Under the pieces are notes generated by a model. That model did no database searches. It saw only the letters and a list, made by a program, of their open reading frames with translations, and was not told the DNA's origin. A stretch of DNA of 64,000 nt from Axinella damicornis (taxonomy: Eukaryota; Porifera; Demospongiae; Axinellida; Axinellidae): contig OZ007518.1 of NCBI GenBank assembly GCA_963931865.1, positions 2,641,994 to 2,705,993 of the forward strand, given 5' to 3'. This document shows positions 1 through 9,445 of the stretch, one piece after another. The position numbers were made by a program, and so were the translations under genes. Each line of letters begins with the position of its first letter. The first letter of the stretch is position 1.

Positions 1-3000
1 TTTATCACATGGGGGGCAATTAACGGCACAGTTTGCAGGGCACAGGTGGCCACAGAGAAGGGGACGATCACATCTCTCCTGGCATGGAGAATGCAGGCGA
101 CCCTGCCGACATTGGCCACACTCTCCTTTGCAGCAATGCCCACACTCAAGTATCTTCCCACAGGGGTGTTTGCATTTTCGTAACAGTTTTGTGTACTTCT
201 CTTTGGTTATATAGCACTCTGCCTGTCCCCTGTGGCCACATGGCCAATCACACTCAATCAACATTTGACACTCTCTTGTACATATTTCACCACACTTTCT
301 CTTGCACCGGTGGCCACAGGGTAGGTCCTTGAGGCATTCTTCTTGACATACAAACTCAGAGGGATCCTTGTAGCAGGGAACCTGCTGCTTGTGTTTGCAA
401 CTAGGTATCATCTTCTCAACAAGTTCTTTACATTTGCCACACTCGTCGTGGCATAGAAGTTTACATCTGTGCAGGTCAGCTTGGCAACGTTTTGGACAAG
501 GTTCCATGCATGGATTTGTGTGTCGGGTCTCATCTGGGTGACAAAAACTGGGGCAAACATGATTGCATCCAAGACGGCATTTGCATTTCTCTGTGCACCC
601 TCCATCTGGAATGCAGTCAAAATCGCTGGAAGTGGATACTTCTGTGATGCGTTTGTGTCTTTTACACTGCAGTGGCAAGCTCAGGCTTATAAGCTGCTTT
701 GCTTTGAGGTCACTGATGATAGACTCCCAGAGCTTTGAACATTTTTGAAACAGTGAAAAGTTTCCAATACAAAAGAGACCTTGCTTGGCCCTTGACAGAG
801 CTACACAAACACGATTGTTGTCTCTCACAAATCCTGCTTTATTAGCAGCATTGCTGCGAACAAGAGAGAGCAAGATGATCTCATTTTCCTCCCCTTGGTA
901 ACTATCAACTGGTGTGATACACACATTACTGATTCCAGCTTCATTGAAGGCCTTTCGTAACATGAACATCTGGCCAGTATATGGTGTTAGGGTGGTGATT
1001 TCCTCTGGTCTGTAGCCCTGTTGAAGGAGGTACAAACAGAGACGAGCTAAGAAAGTAGCTTCATGATAATTGGTAGGACTCTGGAGGTCGGATTCAAGTG
1101 TTTCTGGTTGATCGTGGTCAACAAAATATAAGTTGTGCTTCATACCTTTGATGTGTGGATATATCTTCGTACTGTCAGCGTCTATAAGAGATCCATCATA
1201 TATCTTAGATGAAACGATTTCTGATATTTCTGGTCTCATTCTGTGCTGAACCTCAAGGGTTACACAGGGAAGGTCATTGGTGACTAAACGCTCAAACAGA
1301 GAAACATCAAGATGATAGTTACGTGCCAGAATATAAGAATTTGGTTTAGGACGTAGTTGTCTGTGATCTCCAATGAGTATGAGATGTTGTGTGTGTTGAG
1401 TGAGGGTGGAGAGCACGTGAGCCTCCAAGACTTCGGCAGCTTCCTCAATGATGACAATTTTGGCTGCAACCTGTGACAAGACACCGTTGTACTTGGCAGC
1501 ACCAGTGGTTGTCAGGCCAATAACATCAGCTTGCCGTAAGCACTGTACCATAATGAGCTCCCTCTCCTTTTCATAATGTGCTTGGCATCGTTCCCTCTGT
1601 TGTAATTCAATCTGCAGCCCTTCTTTCAGATCTCTGAGGAAAAGTTTGAACACTTGCAAACGGATGAATGGTTCTACCTGATGAATTTCATCAGCACTAA
1701 TAGACCGTGCTCTGCGAACTGATAGGGGCTCAACAGTCTTAAATATTCTTACAAACTTTTCGATTTCATCTCTACCAAGCATTCTCAGAATCACATAGCT
1801 CTCTGATTCATCCTCTTCATCAGCTAGGATTCTTCGCTCATCTTCAATTGCTTTGCAGGGCAAGTGTTCATAACAGGTGGGATTTTGAAGATATTCATAG
1901 ATTCTGTTCTCAAAGTCCTGACTAAGCCAAGCTGCCAGAGACGTAGAATTTCCATTGAGGGCACTGAGCATCACAATATTGCAATAATGTTCCAGCTCAC
2001 TTATTACCTGATTAGCAAGAAAGGTGCAGTATAGCCTGCTGTTCTCAAGGTTGAATTTCCCCTCCAGGAGCTCGCCGAGTGCTACAATCCTTTGATTCAG
2101 TTTCTGGATGCTTAGCTGTGAGGAGCCATAGATCCCCAACATGCGACATCTTCGATTGACATCAGAACGGACATTATACCTTTCAACCTTTTCACTCTTG
2201 CAACGACCACCGATTCTTCTGATAGCAATTTGTAACTTGGAGTTCATGTTGATGACTCCTTCCAGGAACTGGTCTAGAGCATGGTTTGTGTAGCAGACCA
2301 CAACTATTGGAATTTTTTCTTGGGTGGACCAAATTTGGCGATTCCGGAGCAGTGTTTCAACTACTTTTAACCCAATGTAGGTTTTCCCTGTTCCTGGTGG
2401 ACCTTGAATGATGGCTAGCTCTCTTGTTAGTGCAGCATGAAGCGCCCTTTTTTGAGAGCTATCAAGCAGTGGAGCTTGCAATTCATCCCATGCAGTTTCA
2501 TCCAGGATGTTAGTACCACATGGCAGTGGAGTCACACTGCCATCATTGGCTATACCTTCCAAGTCCATCAGTACACATGTATCCCCATTCGGATCTTCTT
2601 TTTTGCAACGCAGATACAATGGAAGTTGAATTTGAGTACTGCAGCTCACTAAATAGTTTGAAAATGGCAGAAGATTTGGTTTCATGTTATGCAAGCGCTT
2701 GAGAACTGGAGCATATGCTGCATAGTAGCCAGGGGTATCAATCATTTGGTATACAGCCGTTGGTCGTGGATAGACCAAGGAACTGTCAAGCCCATTCTCA
2801 AGCTTGATCGTCACTCTTCCCCTGCTGAGCTCTTCTGTGTCTCTTTCAGCCACAGTTGCAAATATTACATCAGAGAAATTGTCCTCTGATAAGCAAAGTA
2901 GGGAACCGAAGGTGAGTCTTTTGCTAAATTTCCAGTTCACGTTCTTGCAACCTGGAAATTCAAAGGATATTTTAAATGCAATCCCCTCTGAAAGGAGTAT

Positions 3001-4500
3001 GCTGCCATGGTTGAATCGAACATTCTCATAAATCTTGACATCATGGCAATCTTCATTTTCTTCCTGAATTTTGTGGAGGGCACAACGAAGTGGGTGAATG
3101 AAATCTTCCCTTAGGAGACGATACTGAACTACCAGGTATTCATGAGTAGATCTGTAGTCCCCCTTCACAACGTTCTTGACAAGGTCTAGAGGAAGGGTTG
3201 TTTCCTTCAACTCCTCTGGAGTAGGTAAGGCTGTATTATCTCGTTTGTTCTGATACGCATCACTTGCGAGTTGATACAATTTGTCTCTTATTTCATCTCT
3301 TTTTTCCACCAGCTGCATAGCTTTCTCATCTAGCTTCTGGAAGCAAAATTCTTGGTTTGCTAACTGCTTCACGGAACCACGGAATACATCAATTGGGAGA
3401 TGCATGGAGGACGATTGAAATGTTTGCAGCAATTGCTTGAAGAGGAAGTGAAGGTCATTAAGAAAGCTGACAAAAGTGTTTCTCTTGATACTGGAACCTT
3501 CCTGGGGCATTTGAGAAAGGATGGTAGCAAGACCAGAACAAAAGGCTCCGTTTTCTCGTGCAGAGCTCAAAACCTCAAAGACAATGCGGTTCACCCGATT
3601 AGTAACTTTCACAGGCTCTTTAATGCTGGAGAGCCGACTCAATATTTTGATGAAACCTCCCATCTTCAGAATATCAGAGCAGTCCTGAACTGATCTTACA
3701 AAGTCCAAGAACTGTTCACTTCTGCGACATACCTGTTCCAATTGAAGTGACGGTTCAAGCTTGGCAACTTCATGAAGCCACTGAGGATCAGAGAAAGGGA
3801 GCCAATCTAAGTCCGTCTTTGATGTGCCCTGGTATCGTGGCGGCATAATGGGCTTTCTTTTCTGTCCTAGTTTGACATGTGCTCGTACATTTTGCCCTGG
3901 AAGGCACTTACCAGGTGGAATACGGTACAATTCAGGTTCCTTTCTTTGTACTTTCATAGGAGGTCCATCCTTTTCAGTTTCTAGGACAGTTCTTGTTTTC
4001 ATAGGGTGCTTACCTGTCTGCTGATGTGCACAGGGGTCCGATGAGCGTTTCCTTTGTTCGATAAACTCCCGCCAATCATGTTCTGGTTGCTCGATGGGCT
4101 TTTTATCCCTGGATTGGTAGCTGCTCTTACTCTTTCCCTTGGAAGGCCCATTAGCTACATGTGGAGAACAATGCAATCCAGGGACTTCCTCTATTTGCAT
4201 GTTTATAGGAGGTTCATAATCTTTTGAAGTTCCTTGACTACAGCTGGCAGTTCTAGCCCTAGTTGTGTTTGTTAATTGCAAATTGGGCTCATGATCACTT
4301 GTATGCTGAGGTCTACAGGGATTCCAGACTGAGGAACGTTTACTTTGTTTGTGTTTGATAAATTCTCGCAAGTCACGATCTGTTGATGAACTTTCGTGAA
4401 ATTTCTTTGGAGGTGGTGCCCTTTCCTTACCACTGAGTTTCTCGGTGGGTGGGTGACTTGGGAAACTTGGGTGACTTCCTTTCCTCTTTCGAGAACTCAT
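1..4500 (-). CDS. ZNFX1-like helicase with NFX1-type zinc fingers (3' end outside window)
   Basis: One uninterrupted reading frame runs leftward from the ATG at 4500 to base 1, about 1500 codons with no stop and no intron seen. It has an SF1 (UPF1-type) helicase: Walker A GPPGTGKT near residue 700 (nt ~2400), the DEAD-box-equivalent VIIEEAAE near 1015 (nt ~1455), GDHRQLRP near 1040, VDSYQGEENE near 1200 and VALSRAK near 1236. From about residue 1270 the protein is a dense Cys/His array with repeated CGH.C...C spacing, the NFX1-type zinc fingers, cut by the window edge. The first 300 residues are Lys/Ser-rich and low complexity. ZNFX1 proteins bind RNA and act in antiviral sensing (vertebrates) or small-RNA inheritance (nematodes); the role here is inferred from family. 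Human ZNFX1 is about 1900 residues, so roughly 400 may be missing on the left. Start chosen as the first ATG of the frame. Confidence 0.93.
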   Translation of the reverse strand, partial: MSSRKRKGSHPSFPSHPPTEKLSGKERAPPPKKFHESSSTDRDLREFIKHKQSKRSSVWNPCRPQHTSDHEPNLQLTNTTRARTASCSQGTSKDYEPPINMQIEEVPGLHCSPHVANGPSKGKSKSSYQSRDKKPIEQPEHDWREFIEQRKRSSDPCAHQQTGKHPMKTRTVLETEKDGPPMKVQRKEPELYRIPPGKCLPGQNVRAHVKLGQKRKPIMPPRYQGTSKTDLDWLPFSDPQWLHEVAKLEPSLQLEQVCRRSEQFLDFVRSVQDCSDILKMGGFIKILSRLSSIKEPVKVTNRVNRIVFEVLSSARENGAFCSGLATILSQMPQEGSSIKRNTFVSFLNDLHFLFKQLLQTFQSSSMHLPIDVFRGSVKQLANQEFCFQKLDEKAMQLVEKRDEIRDKLYQLASDAYQNKRDNTALPTPEELKETTLPLDLVKNVVKGDYRSTHEYLVVQYRLLREDFIHPLRCALHKIQEENEDCHDVKIYENVRFNHGSILLSEGIAFKISFEFPGCKNVNWKFSKRLTFGSLLCLSEDNFSDVIFATVAERDTEELSRGRVTIKLENGLDSSLVYPRPTAVYQMIDTPGYYAAYAPVLKRLHNMKPNLLPFSNYLVSCSTQIQLPLYLRCKKEDPNGDTCVLMDLEGIANDGSVTPLPCGTNILDETAWDELQAPLLDSSQKRALHAALTRELAIIQGPPGTGKTYIGLKVVETLLRNRQIWSTQEKIPIVVVCYTNHALDQFLEGVINMNSKLQIAIRRIGGRCKSEKVERYNVRSDVNRRCRMLGIYGSSQLSIQKLNQRIVALGELLEGKFNLENSRLYCTFLANQVISELEHYCNIVMLSALNGNSTSLAAWLSQDFENRIYEYLQNPTCYEHLPCKAIEDERRILADEEDESESYVILRMLGRDEIEKFVRIFKTVEPLSVRRARSISADEIHQVEPFIRLQVFKLFLRDLKEGLQIELQQRERCQAHYEKERELIMVQCLRQADVIGLTTTGAAKYNGVLSQVAAKIVIIEEAAEVLEAHVLSTLTQHTQHLILIGDHRQLRPKPNSYILARNYHLDVSLFERLVTNDLPCVTLEVQHRMRPEISEIVSSKIYDGSLIDADSTKIYPHIKGMKHNLYFVDHDQPETLESDLQSPTNYHEATFLARLCLYLLQQGYRPEEITTLTPYTGQMFMLRKAFNEAGISNVCITPVDSYQGEENEIILLSLVRSNAANKAGFVRDNNRVCVALSRAKQGLFCIGNFSLFQKCSKLWESIISDLKAKQLISLSLPLQCKRHKRITEVSTSSDFDCIPDGGCTEKCKCRLGCNHVCPSFCHPDETRHTNPCMEPCPKRCQADLHRCKLLCHDECGKCKELVEKMIPSCKHKQQVPCYKDPSEFVCQEECLKDLPCGHRCKRKCGEICTRECQMLIECDWPCGHRGQAECYITKEKYTKLLRKCKHPCGKILECGHCCKGECGQCRQGRLHSPCQERCDRPLLCGHLCPANCAVNCPPCDK

Positions 4501-4915
4501 GATAATCAGATTGTAGATAATTCCATGGCCATGATATCTGGAAGTCGGCAGCTAACTATAATTATAGTTCAAGTGTATTACCTGTTATGTCTGAGACTCA
4601 CTGGTAGTTTCTGGAAACTTGATTAGTGATTGGGATTCATAACCTACTGGAAAATATAAACATTGCAACTTCCTCATACTCCAAATTCCTTGGTGCGATT
4701 GTAATATTCATTGCCACCATATATATACACAAGAATGTTATGTTGTTGTCACATGACTTAATGTTTCCAAGGGTACATAATTCTGACAACCTATACCATC
4801 GGTTATCCCATAGCTACAGCTTCGACAAAAATTACTTTTCATCGCCATGCAGGGAGGGGAGCTTACTTTTCACTGCACAGGGGAGCTTGGGAGCTTATAT
4901 CTTTCATTTGCCATG

Positions 4916-4955
<40 letters not shown>

Positions 4956-6071
4956 CTGCTTATTTTCGTGCCACTTTCACTATGGTTATCTATCAACTAT
5001 AGCACCATCATCCATCACCAAGCAATATATAGCAAATGCCTTTTGGAACTAGGAGTCTATAGCTATATTGCACATGTAACATAGTTACCCATTCTTGTTT
5101 GGGCTCACACTCTCGAAGTATGGCTTTTGCCTCATTATCAATTCAATGAACATAATTATTTACCTTTCACCAAAAGTTAGCCAAATGAGGCGAATTTATT
5201 CTTTCATGGGATTAATTGGACACTTGCAAAGACATGAGGGTATAAACTATTAACTTTCAGAGAAAATACTGATCCCGATTCTTGATCTATAGCTACACGA
5301 TTGTCGGACACCATTGATCACCGGACTTCGATCAAACTGTGCTTGCGTTGATTCGAACTATATACATGCAGCGGGTTAACCGGTATGCATCGCGTTGGTG
5401 TACCCCGGTTGGTGAAAATTAAGTGCCGGATATAAGTTGCTTATTCCACATAGCATCATGTAATCGAAAAAGTTAGCTGTGGAAAGTAGCTAGCCGGCTA
5501 TAGCTAGCCGGCTATAGCTAGCTACGACTCTGCACATAGCTAACTTACTATAGTATCAGTGACGCACCTCCGGCTCGGGCATGTAGTGGCTATAGGGAGG
5601 CGGCGCCACGGCGTGAAGACCGTCGTTCTTGGATATAATATAGGTTCTCTGTAGTGCACCCCGCCAAGTATTTTCACTTCGGTCGGCCCGAGTCCACGAC
5701 CGCTTGCCTTTTAACTACTAGCTACCGGAAGTGAAAATATGCTCACGTGCAACGGTCCTGAACTGACCAGCTCCTCCCCAGGTTTTTCCTGTCCAAGAAA
5801 TGTGCTGGGGAGTAGTTTGCAACTAGGGACTGTGGACCGGACAGTATATGTGGACTCAATATTGGACTTGCTAACCATGTCACATAAGGATGCTACTCAG
5901 ATTTGCAGATAAGTGTTGTACTATCAGTTGTTGAGATGGCATGTGAAAACTAGTAATAGTATAGGGGTATAGCTATGCACATATACATGCATAGTCAACA
6001 AAAAGTAAACAAACATGCATGCTTTTCAGTAGCAGTCTATAGGCAAATATAAGTGCGGTGGCATTTTGGAA
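4501..6071. other. Intergenic stretch between ZNFX1-like and TRAF-like genes
   Basis: No convincing coding sequence. It must hold the promoter of the ZNFX1-like gene (start at 4500, reading left). It contains a 39-base G tract and a short tandem of TAGCTAGCCGGCTA around 5488-5525. A GC-rich stretch lies at 5570-5760. The short ORFs here cross homopolymers and look like chance. Confidence 0.6.
4917..4955 (+). repeat. poly-G tract (39 bases)
   Basis: Uninterrupted run of 39 G, the longest of at least twelve poly-G/poly-C tracts in the window. The exact length in the assembly may be unreliable. Confidence 0.95.
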
Positions 6072-7634
6072 CTATCCATATACATTCAAGTACAGTCTGA
6101 AACGAAGTTTGTCATCCTTTACATACAGAGTGTTCGTCAGAGCATTCAATTGTAGGTCAGCACCAGTTGCAAGTGCTTCCTTAATCGAAGTCCAATCATC
6201 TCTATCAAACTTACGGAGCTGTTCTTTAACAACTGTCAAGTGATGCCCATAGTCTCCCAGCTGGTTTAGAATCAGTAGCTGAACTGTGACATTGATGGGC
6301 CACTGCAAACAGTCATCATTATCACCCGTGAGTAAACCAAGATAGCCACGTATGTCACCATTTTGAAAGATATCAATGCTGAACTCAAATTTGTACCGTC
6401 GACAATAAAATGGATCACTAACACACTCATAATAATGAGGCGAACCTTGTGGAGTATTGTTGGGTTTTCTTTTCTTGGCACTGTAGGCATTGACAACTAA
6501 ATCTTGGTGAACCTGCAGTTGAGTTTCATCATGGAGATGTTGTCTTGGAACGTGCGCATGGTCCTGCCATCCTTTCATACACTTCCCAAGCTGCTCTTTC
6601 ATGTGTTTGTCTCGTGCTTTAAATTCTGTTTGGAGGACAACGATTTTATGCCCATAGGTAAACACCTTTTGGTTAAGTTCTTCAAGTTGCTGTCCAGTTT
6701 GCATTCCCTGCTGTTGCAGCTGTCCCTGTAGCTTTCTGTTCTGTTCCATTAGATTGGCTATTTGGTGGTCTTTTGCAGCCAGTTTCTCATCTTTCTTGAC
6801 CAACTGCAGGTCCTTCTCAGCCAACTGCTGGTCCTTCTCAGCCAACTGCTGGTCTTTCTCAGCCATCTTCTTGTCTTTCTCAGCCATCTTCTTGTCTTTC
6901 TCAGCCATCTGCTGATTGAGTTCCCTGGTCAGACTGAGGTTGAAGAGGGACATGTACCGCAGGTGACGCTGGGCTCCCTCCTCCATGTGATGTGCTAGGT
7001 CCTGTCGAGGAACACTCTCCTGGCAGCCAAATTTTGCTAATTCGCACTGCACCAACTCCAGTGGGCACTTCTTCAAATGCTTCTGCACATTGCAGCGAGG
7101 TATATTGCCAATCTCACACTGGTTGGGACACGGCTCTGGGTACTTCGCACAGGTAGGCAAGTGATTGTTTGTACCAGCTTCGTAGGTGCTTTTGAAGCCA
7201 CAGAAACGACATGTCCAGGGACGCCTTGGACAGGACGTAGCATGTTGGTCCACACTACCTACATCACCCACCCACCCACATCCACTTTCCTTATTTGGGC
7301 AACGTACTTTCAATTCGTTTACCTTTCGTTTGTAGAATTTATCTGGTACAGTCGTGAGATTAGGTTCATTGCACATGGGACACGGTTTCCTATCCCTCTG
7401 CAGCCTCGTGGCGGCCTCAAGCGAAAGGTGTTGGCCACAGCATGTAGTTTGGTGTGGGTCTCGTAGCAGTTCGAGGGTTACGGGACACAGGTGATCTTGC
7501 GATGGTTTTTTGACGAAGTCGTACTCGATTTCACGAGGTTGGAAGATTTGTGCGCTCGTTGGCGTTTCTTGTTTATCGGACGGATCGTCTTCGGTGAGAT
7601 ATTCAGCGCAGCAGTGCTGGGGATGAGACGCCAT
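6072..7634 (-). CDS. TRAF-like protein A (RING, TRAF-type zinc fingers, coiled coil, MATH/TRAF-C)
   Basis: Single-exon gene of about 520 residues. N-terminal RING-like Cys cluster with CPVTLELLRDPHQTTCCGQ, then CPMC, then two to three TRAF-type zinc fingers (CGWVG...H..C, CRFCGFK, CPNQCEIG). A coiled coil follows, with seven or so tandem heptads of type MAEKDKK/LAEKDQQ (nt ~6760-6915). The C-terminus, from about residue 370 with LDCLQWP-like MATH core and RFRLYLN end, fits a MATH/TRAF-C domain. TRAFs are trimeric adaptors or E3 ligases at the cytoplasmic side of TNF/IL-1-type receptors. The reading frame also has an ATG 12 codons upstream (7670). I chose 7634 (MASHPQ) because paralogue B has the matching MASRPQ start. 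Near-identical to the gene at 17034-18461; they differ mostly in the coiled coil. Confidence 0.92.
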   Translation of the reverse strand: MASHPQHCCAEYLTEDDPSDKQETPTSAQIFQPREIEYDFVKKPSQDHLCPVTLELLRDPHQTTCCGQHLSLEAATRLQRDRKPCPMCNEPNLTTVPDKFYKRKVNELKVRCPNKESGCGWVGDVGSVDQHATSCPRRPWTCRFCGFKSTYEAGTNNHLPTCAKYPEPCPNQCEIGNIPRCNVQKHLKKCPLELVQCELAKFGCQESVPRQDLAHHMEEGAQRHLRYMSLFNLSLTRELNQQMAEKDKKMAEKDKKMAEKDQQLAEKDQQLAEKDLQLVKKDEKLAAKDHQIANLMEQNRKLQGQLQQQGMQTGQQLEELNQKVFTYGHKIVVLQTEFKARDKHMKEQLGKCMKGWQDHAHVPRQHLHDETQLQVHQDLVVNAYSAKKRKPNNTPQGSPHYYECVSDPFYCRRYKFEFSIDIFQNGDIRGYLGLLTGDNDDCLQWPINVTVQLLILNQLGDYGHHLTVVKEQLRKFDRDDWTSIKEALATGADLQLNALTNTLYVKDDKLRFRLYLNVYG

Positions 7635-7790
7635 AATTTCTAAACGATACGATGGTAATATCCGGTGCAATTACGGAATCGAATCGGAGTTGTTAGCAAG
7701 AACCTTTTTGGTTTTTTCCACCGGCCTCACAAAACCAGTTCCGATATTTTGTTCATGTATACAGAGTCTGGGAACGAGACCGATTGCTTA

Positions 7791-7819
7791 ACCCTGCTTC
7801 GCGCATGCGCGCGCAGGGT
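7791..7819. promoter_or_regulatory. Palindromic GCGCATGCGC element upstream of TRAF-like A
   Basis: ACCCTGCTTCGCGCATGCGC continues to GCGCAGGGT, an imperfect palindrome 157 bp upstream of the TRAF A start. Its core matches the GCGCATGCGC consensus known for NRF1 promoter sites. The same element lies 92 bp upstream of TRAF B (18553-18581). Function as a promoter site is inferred from position and conservation. Confidence 0.45.
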
Positions 7820-7998
7820 CAAAATAACTCGGCTTGAAAGTGACAAACACGATTGCCACTGCCAGTACACAGAGCCATGCATAATTACACCAATGAGTGA
7901 TGCATGCAATTTCCCACATTCTGCTAATTAAAATGGACATCAGTATCTCTGAAATCATAGTAGTATGGGTATAAAAGTGGCTATTGGGCCAGCAGGAA

Positions 7999-7999
<1 letters not shown>

Positions 8000-8027
<28 letters not shown>
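8000..8027 (+). repeat. poly-G tract (28 bases)
   Basis: Uninterrupted 28 G inside the TRAF A upstream region; absent from the paralogous upstream region of TRAF B. Confidence 0.95.
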
Positions 8028-8030
<3 letters not shown>

Positions 8031-8345
8031 GTCGGGTGCTGAATGCAAAGGTGTTTCTGTTGCCTATATATACTTAAAGCATGTACTTCCCTGACCAATA
8101 TGATATCCATGTCGTGTAGGTATAGCTAGCTGTTATCTATGGTGAAATCCAATCCACATCAGCTAGCTACCTGTGTGTTCTCCAGATGACAGTGCAATTG
8201 GTGTGATCCAGGCGAAGGAAATAAAACCATGCTAGCTTCATTCCCAGACCTTTGCCCACCTTTTCGCTGCTCCAAATTTTATTCATGTGTGGGAGAGCCT
8301 GGGAATGAGGCTAGAACCATGCAATTGGCTCTGATATCGATCCAA

Positions 8346-9089
8346 TTGGTGTTTGCAATCATTTCTGATTAGACTACATTGTACTACTTACGCCACCATC
8401 TTAAGCTTCCTACTGCATGCTAGAAGAAGTGTTCTACAGATGACATGTAGTGCAATTACCTGGTGTTACCTGTATACTTATACCTACTTAGCTATATGGT
8501 AGAGTCTACTTAACTCTGCATGCGCACGCAGGGTAAAAATAAGCTAGCTATATACCTCCGCTTGAAAGTGACTAACACGATTGCCACTGGGTCATTCCAT
8601 GTCAAATCAACGCAAGAAAACAATTGACCCCTACGGATTTAGACGAAACTTGTGATACCAATCACCTTTACCAGCTACAAAATACACCATTTGTACCTCA
8701 CAAAATGCTCTTTCATGGGATTATATCATTTAGAAAGTATATCCCATAAACTTGGCGTCAAAGGTCATCGTTAGTGCATTTTCACTTTTGCTCTCTCAAA
8801 AACATGCTCTAAATGTTGTTTGGGTCTTTATCTCTAATTAAATTTAATTGGTCAAGGTCCATAATTGAGCTAGGATTGGCCATGGCTAGCTAGCTAGCTA
8901 TGTTGTGCCAAGACAAAAACCAGTGTGTAGCTAGATCATTTGCATGCCAGTGCATGACGGTCTCCATTTTCTTTTAATCTCCATGCAGTTCCATCGCCAG
9001 TTGCAAGGCGCATGTATATTACACTCCTGGTATAGGAAAAATTGTGCCGCGTAAATAATAATAACGTTTGAGTGCTAGGAATGGCGTAC
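8346..9089. other. Intergenic, no gene seen
   Basis: AT-rich sequence with the partial repeat of the TRAF promoter segment at 8507-8590 and a TAGCTAGCTAGC run near 8885. No ORF with recognisable protein content. Confidence 0.6.
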
Positions 9090-9344
9090 AGAGATTCTGA
9101 CTACACCGTCGTGATCGCTATCATGCAGTGACATAAAATCAAAATAATTGTGCTGAAACTCACCTTGGTGGTGGAGATACAGTCGATTTCCGTTGCGTTT
9201 GAACACTGCGTATTGCGTGGATTATCACGGAAACTGTGTTCTGCAAGTATGACACTCACGCAAAGTGCCTGCATGGCTTCCAGACCTTTGCGTATTCCAG
9301 ACCGTGTCGTTTCCGTGAAGCTCCACCCGCAGAAAGTTCCTGCC
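9090..9344. repeat. Left part of an older inverted-repeat element split by the RT insertion
   Basis: The stretch around 9178-9222 (GTCGATTTCCGTTGCGTTTG and on) is the reverse complement of 12374-12420 (CACGCAATACGC and on). Bases 9092-9172 also match 12512-12582 in direct orientation. Removing the RT element and one target copy rejoins these as one repeat unit. It is therefore probably an older foldback-type element that served as target. Confidence 0.6.
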
Positions 9345-9445
9345 TACAGCAGAACTAACTGATGTATTTTGTGACTTCCCATTTACACCTTTGCTTTATA
9401 TCACAACTTTTCATTTTTTCATCGACCGTCATCACATATTTTCAG
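9345..9445 (+). repeat. Terminal direct repeat of RT element, left copy
   Basis: Matches 12195-12295 over 101 bases with one difference (GATG vs GCTG near 9362). It ends in CATATTTTCAG, which resembles a 3' splice site. The left copy continues into the coding body, the right copy into the poly-A tail. Confidence 0.9.

Larger units (their letters stand above)
7784..8345. repeat. Duplicated TRAF upstream region, copy A
   Basis: Sequence upstream of TRAF A matches that upstream of TRAF B (about 18545-19450) in the same order: palindromic promoter element, CATTAGC-like spacer, the gene-proximal AGGTCGGG/AGGTCAGG stretch and a GCCTGGGAATGAGGCTA-bearing unit (8243-8325 vs about 19325-19405). Copy A carries a 28-base G tract (8000-8027) where copy B has short G-rich sequence. 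The first ~80 bp (7784-7863) recur again at 8507-8590, with TGACTAACACGATTGCCACT-type sequence. This shows that the duplication covered gene plus promoter. Confidence 0.75.

Noticed and set aside
4626..5084. 152-codon frame with poly-Gly
   Set aside because: Runs through the 39-base G tract; no protein similarity on either side.
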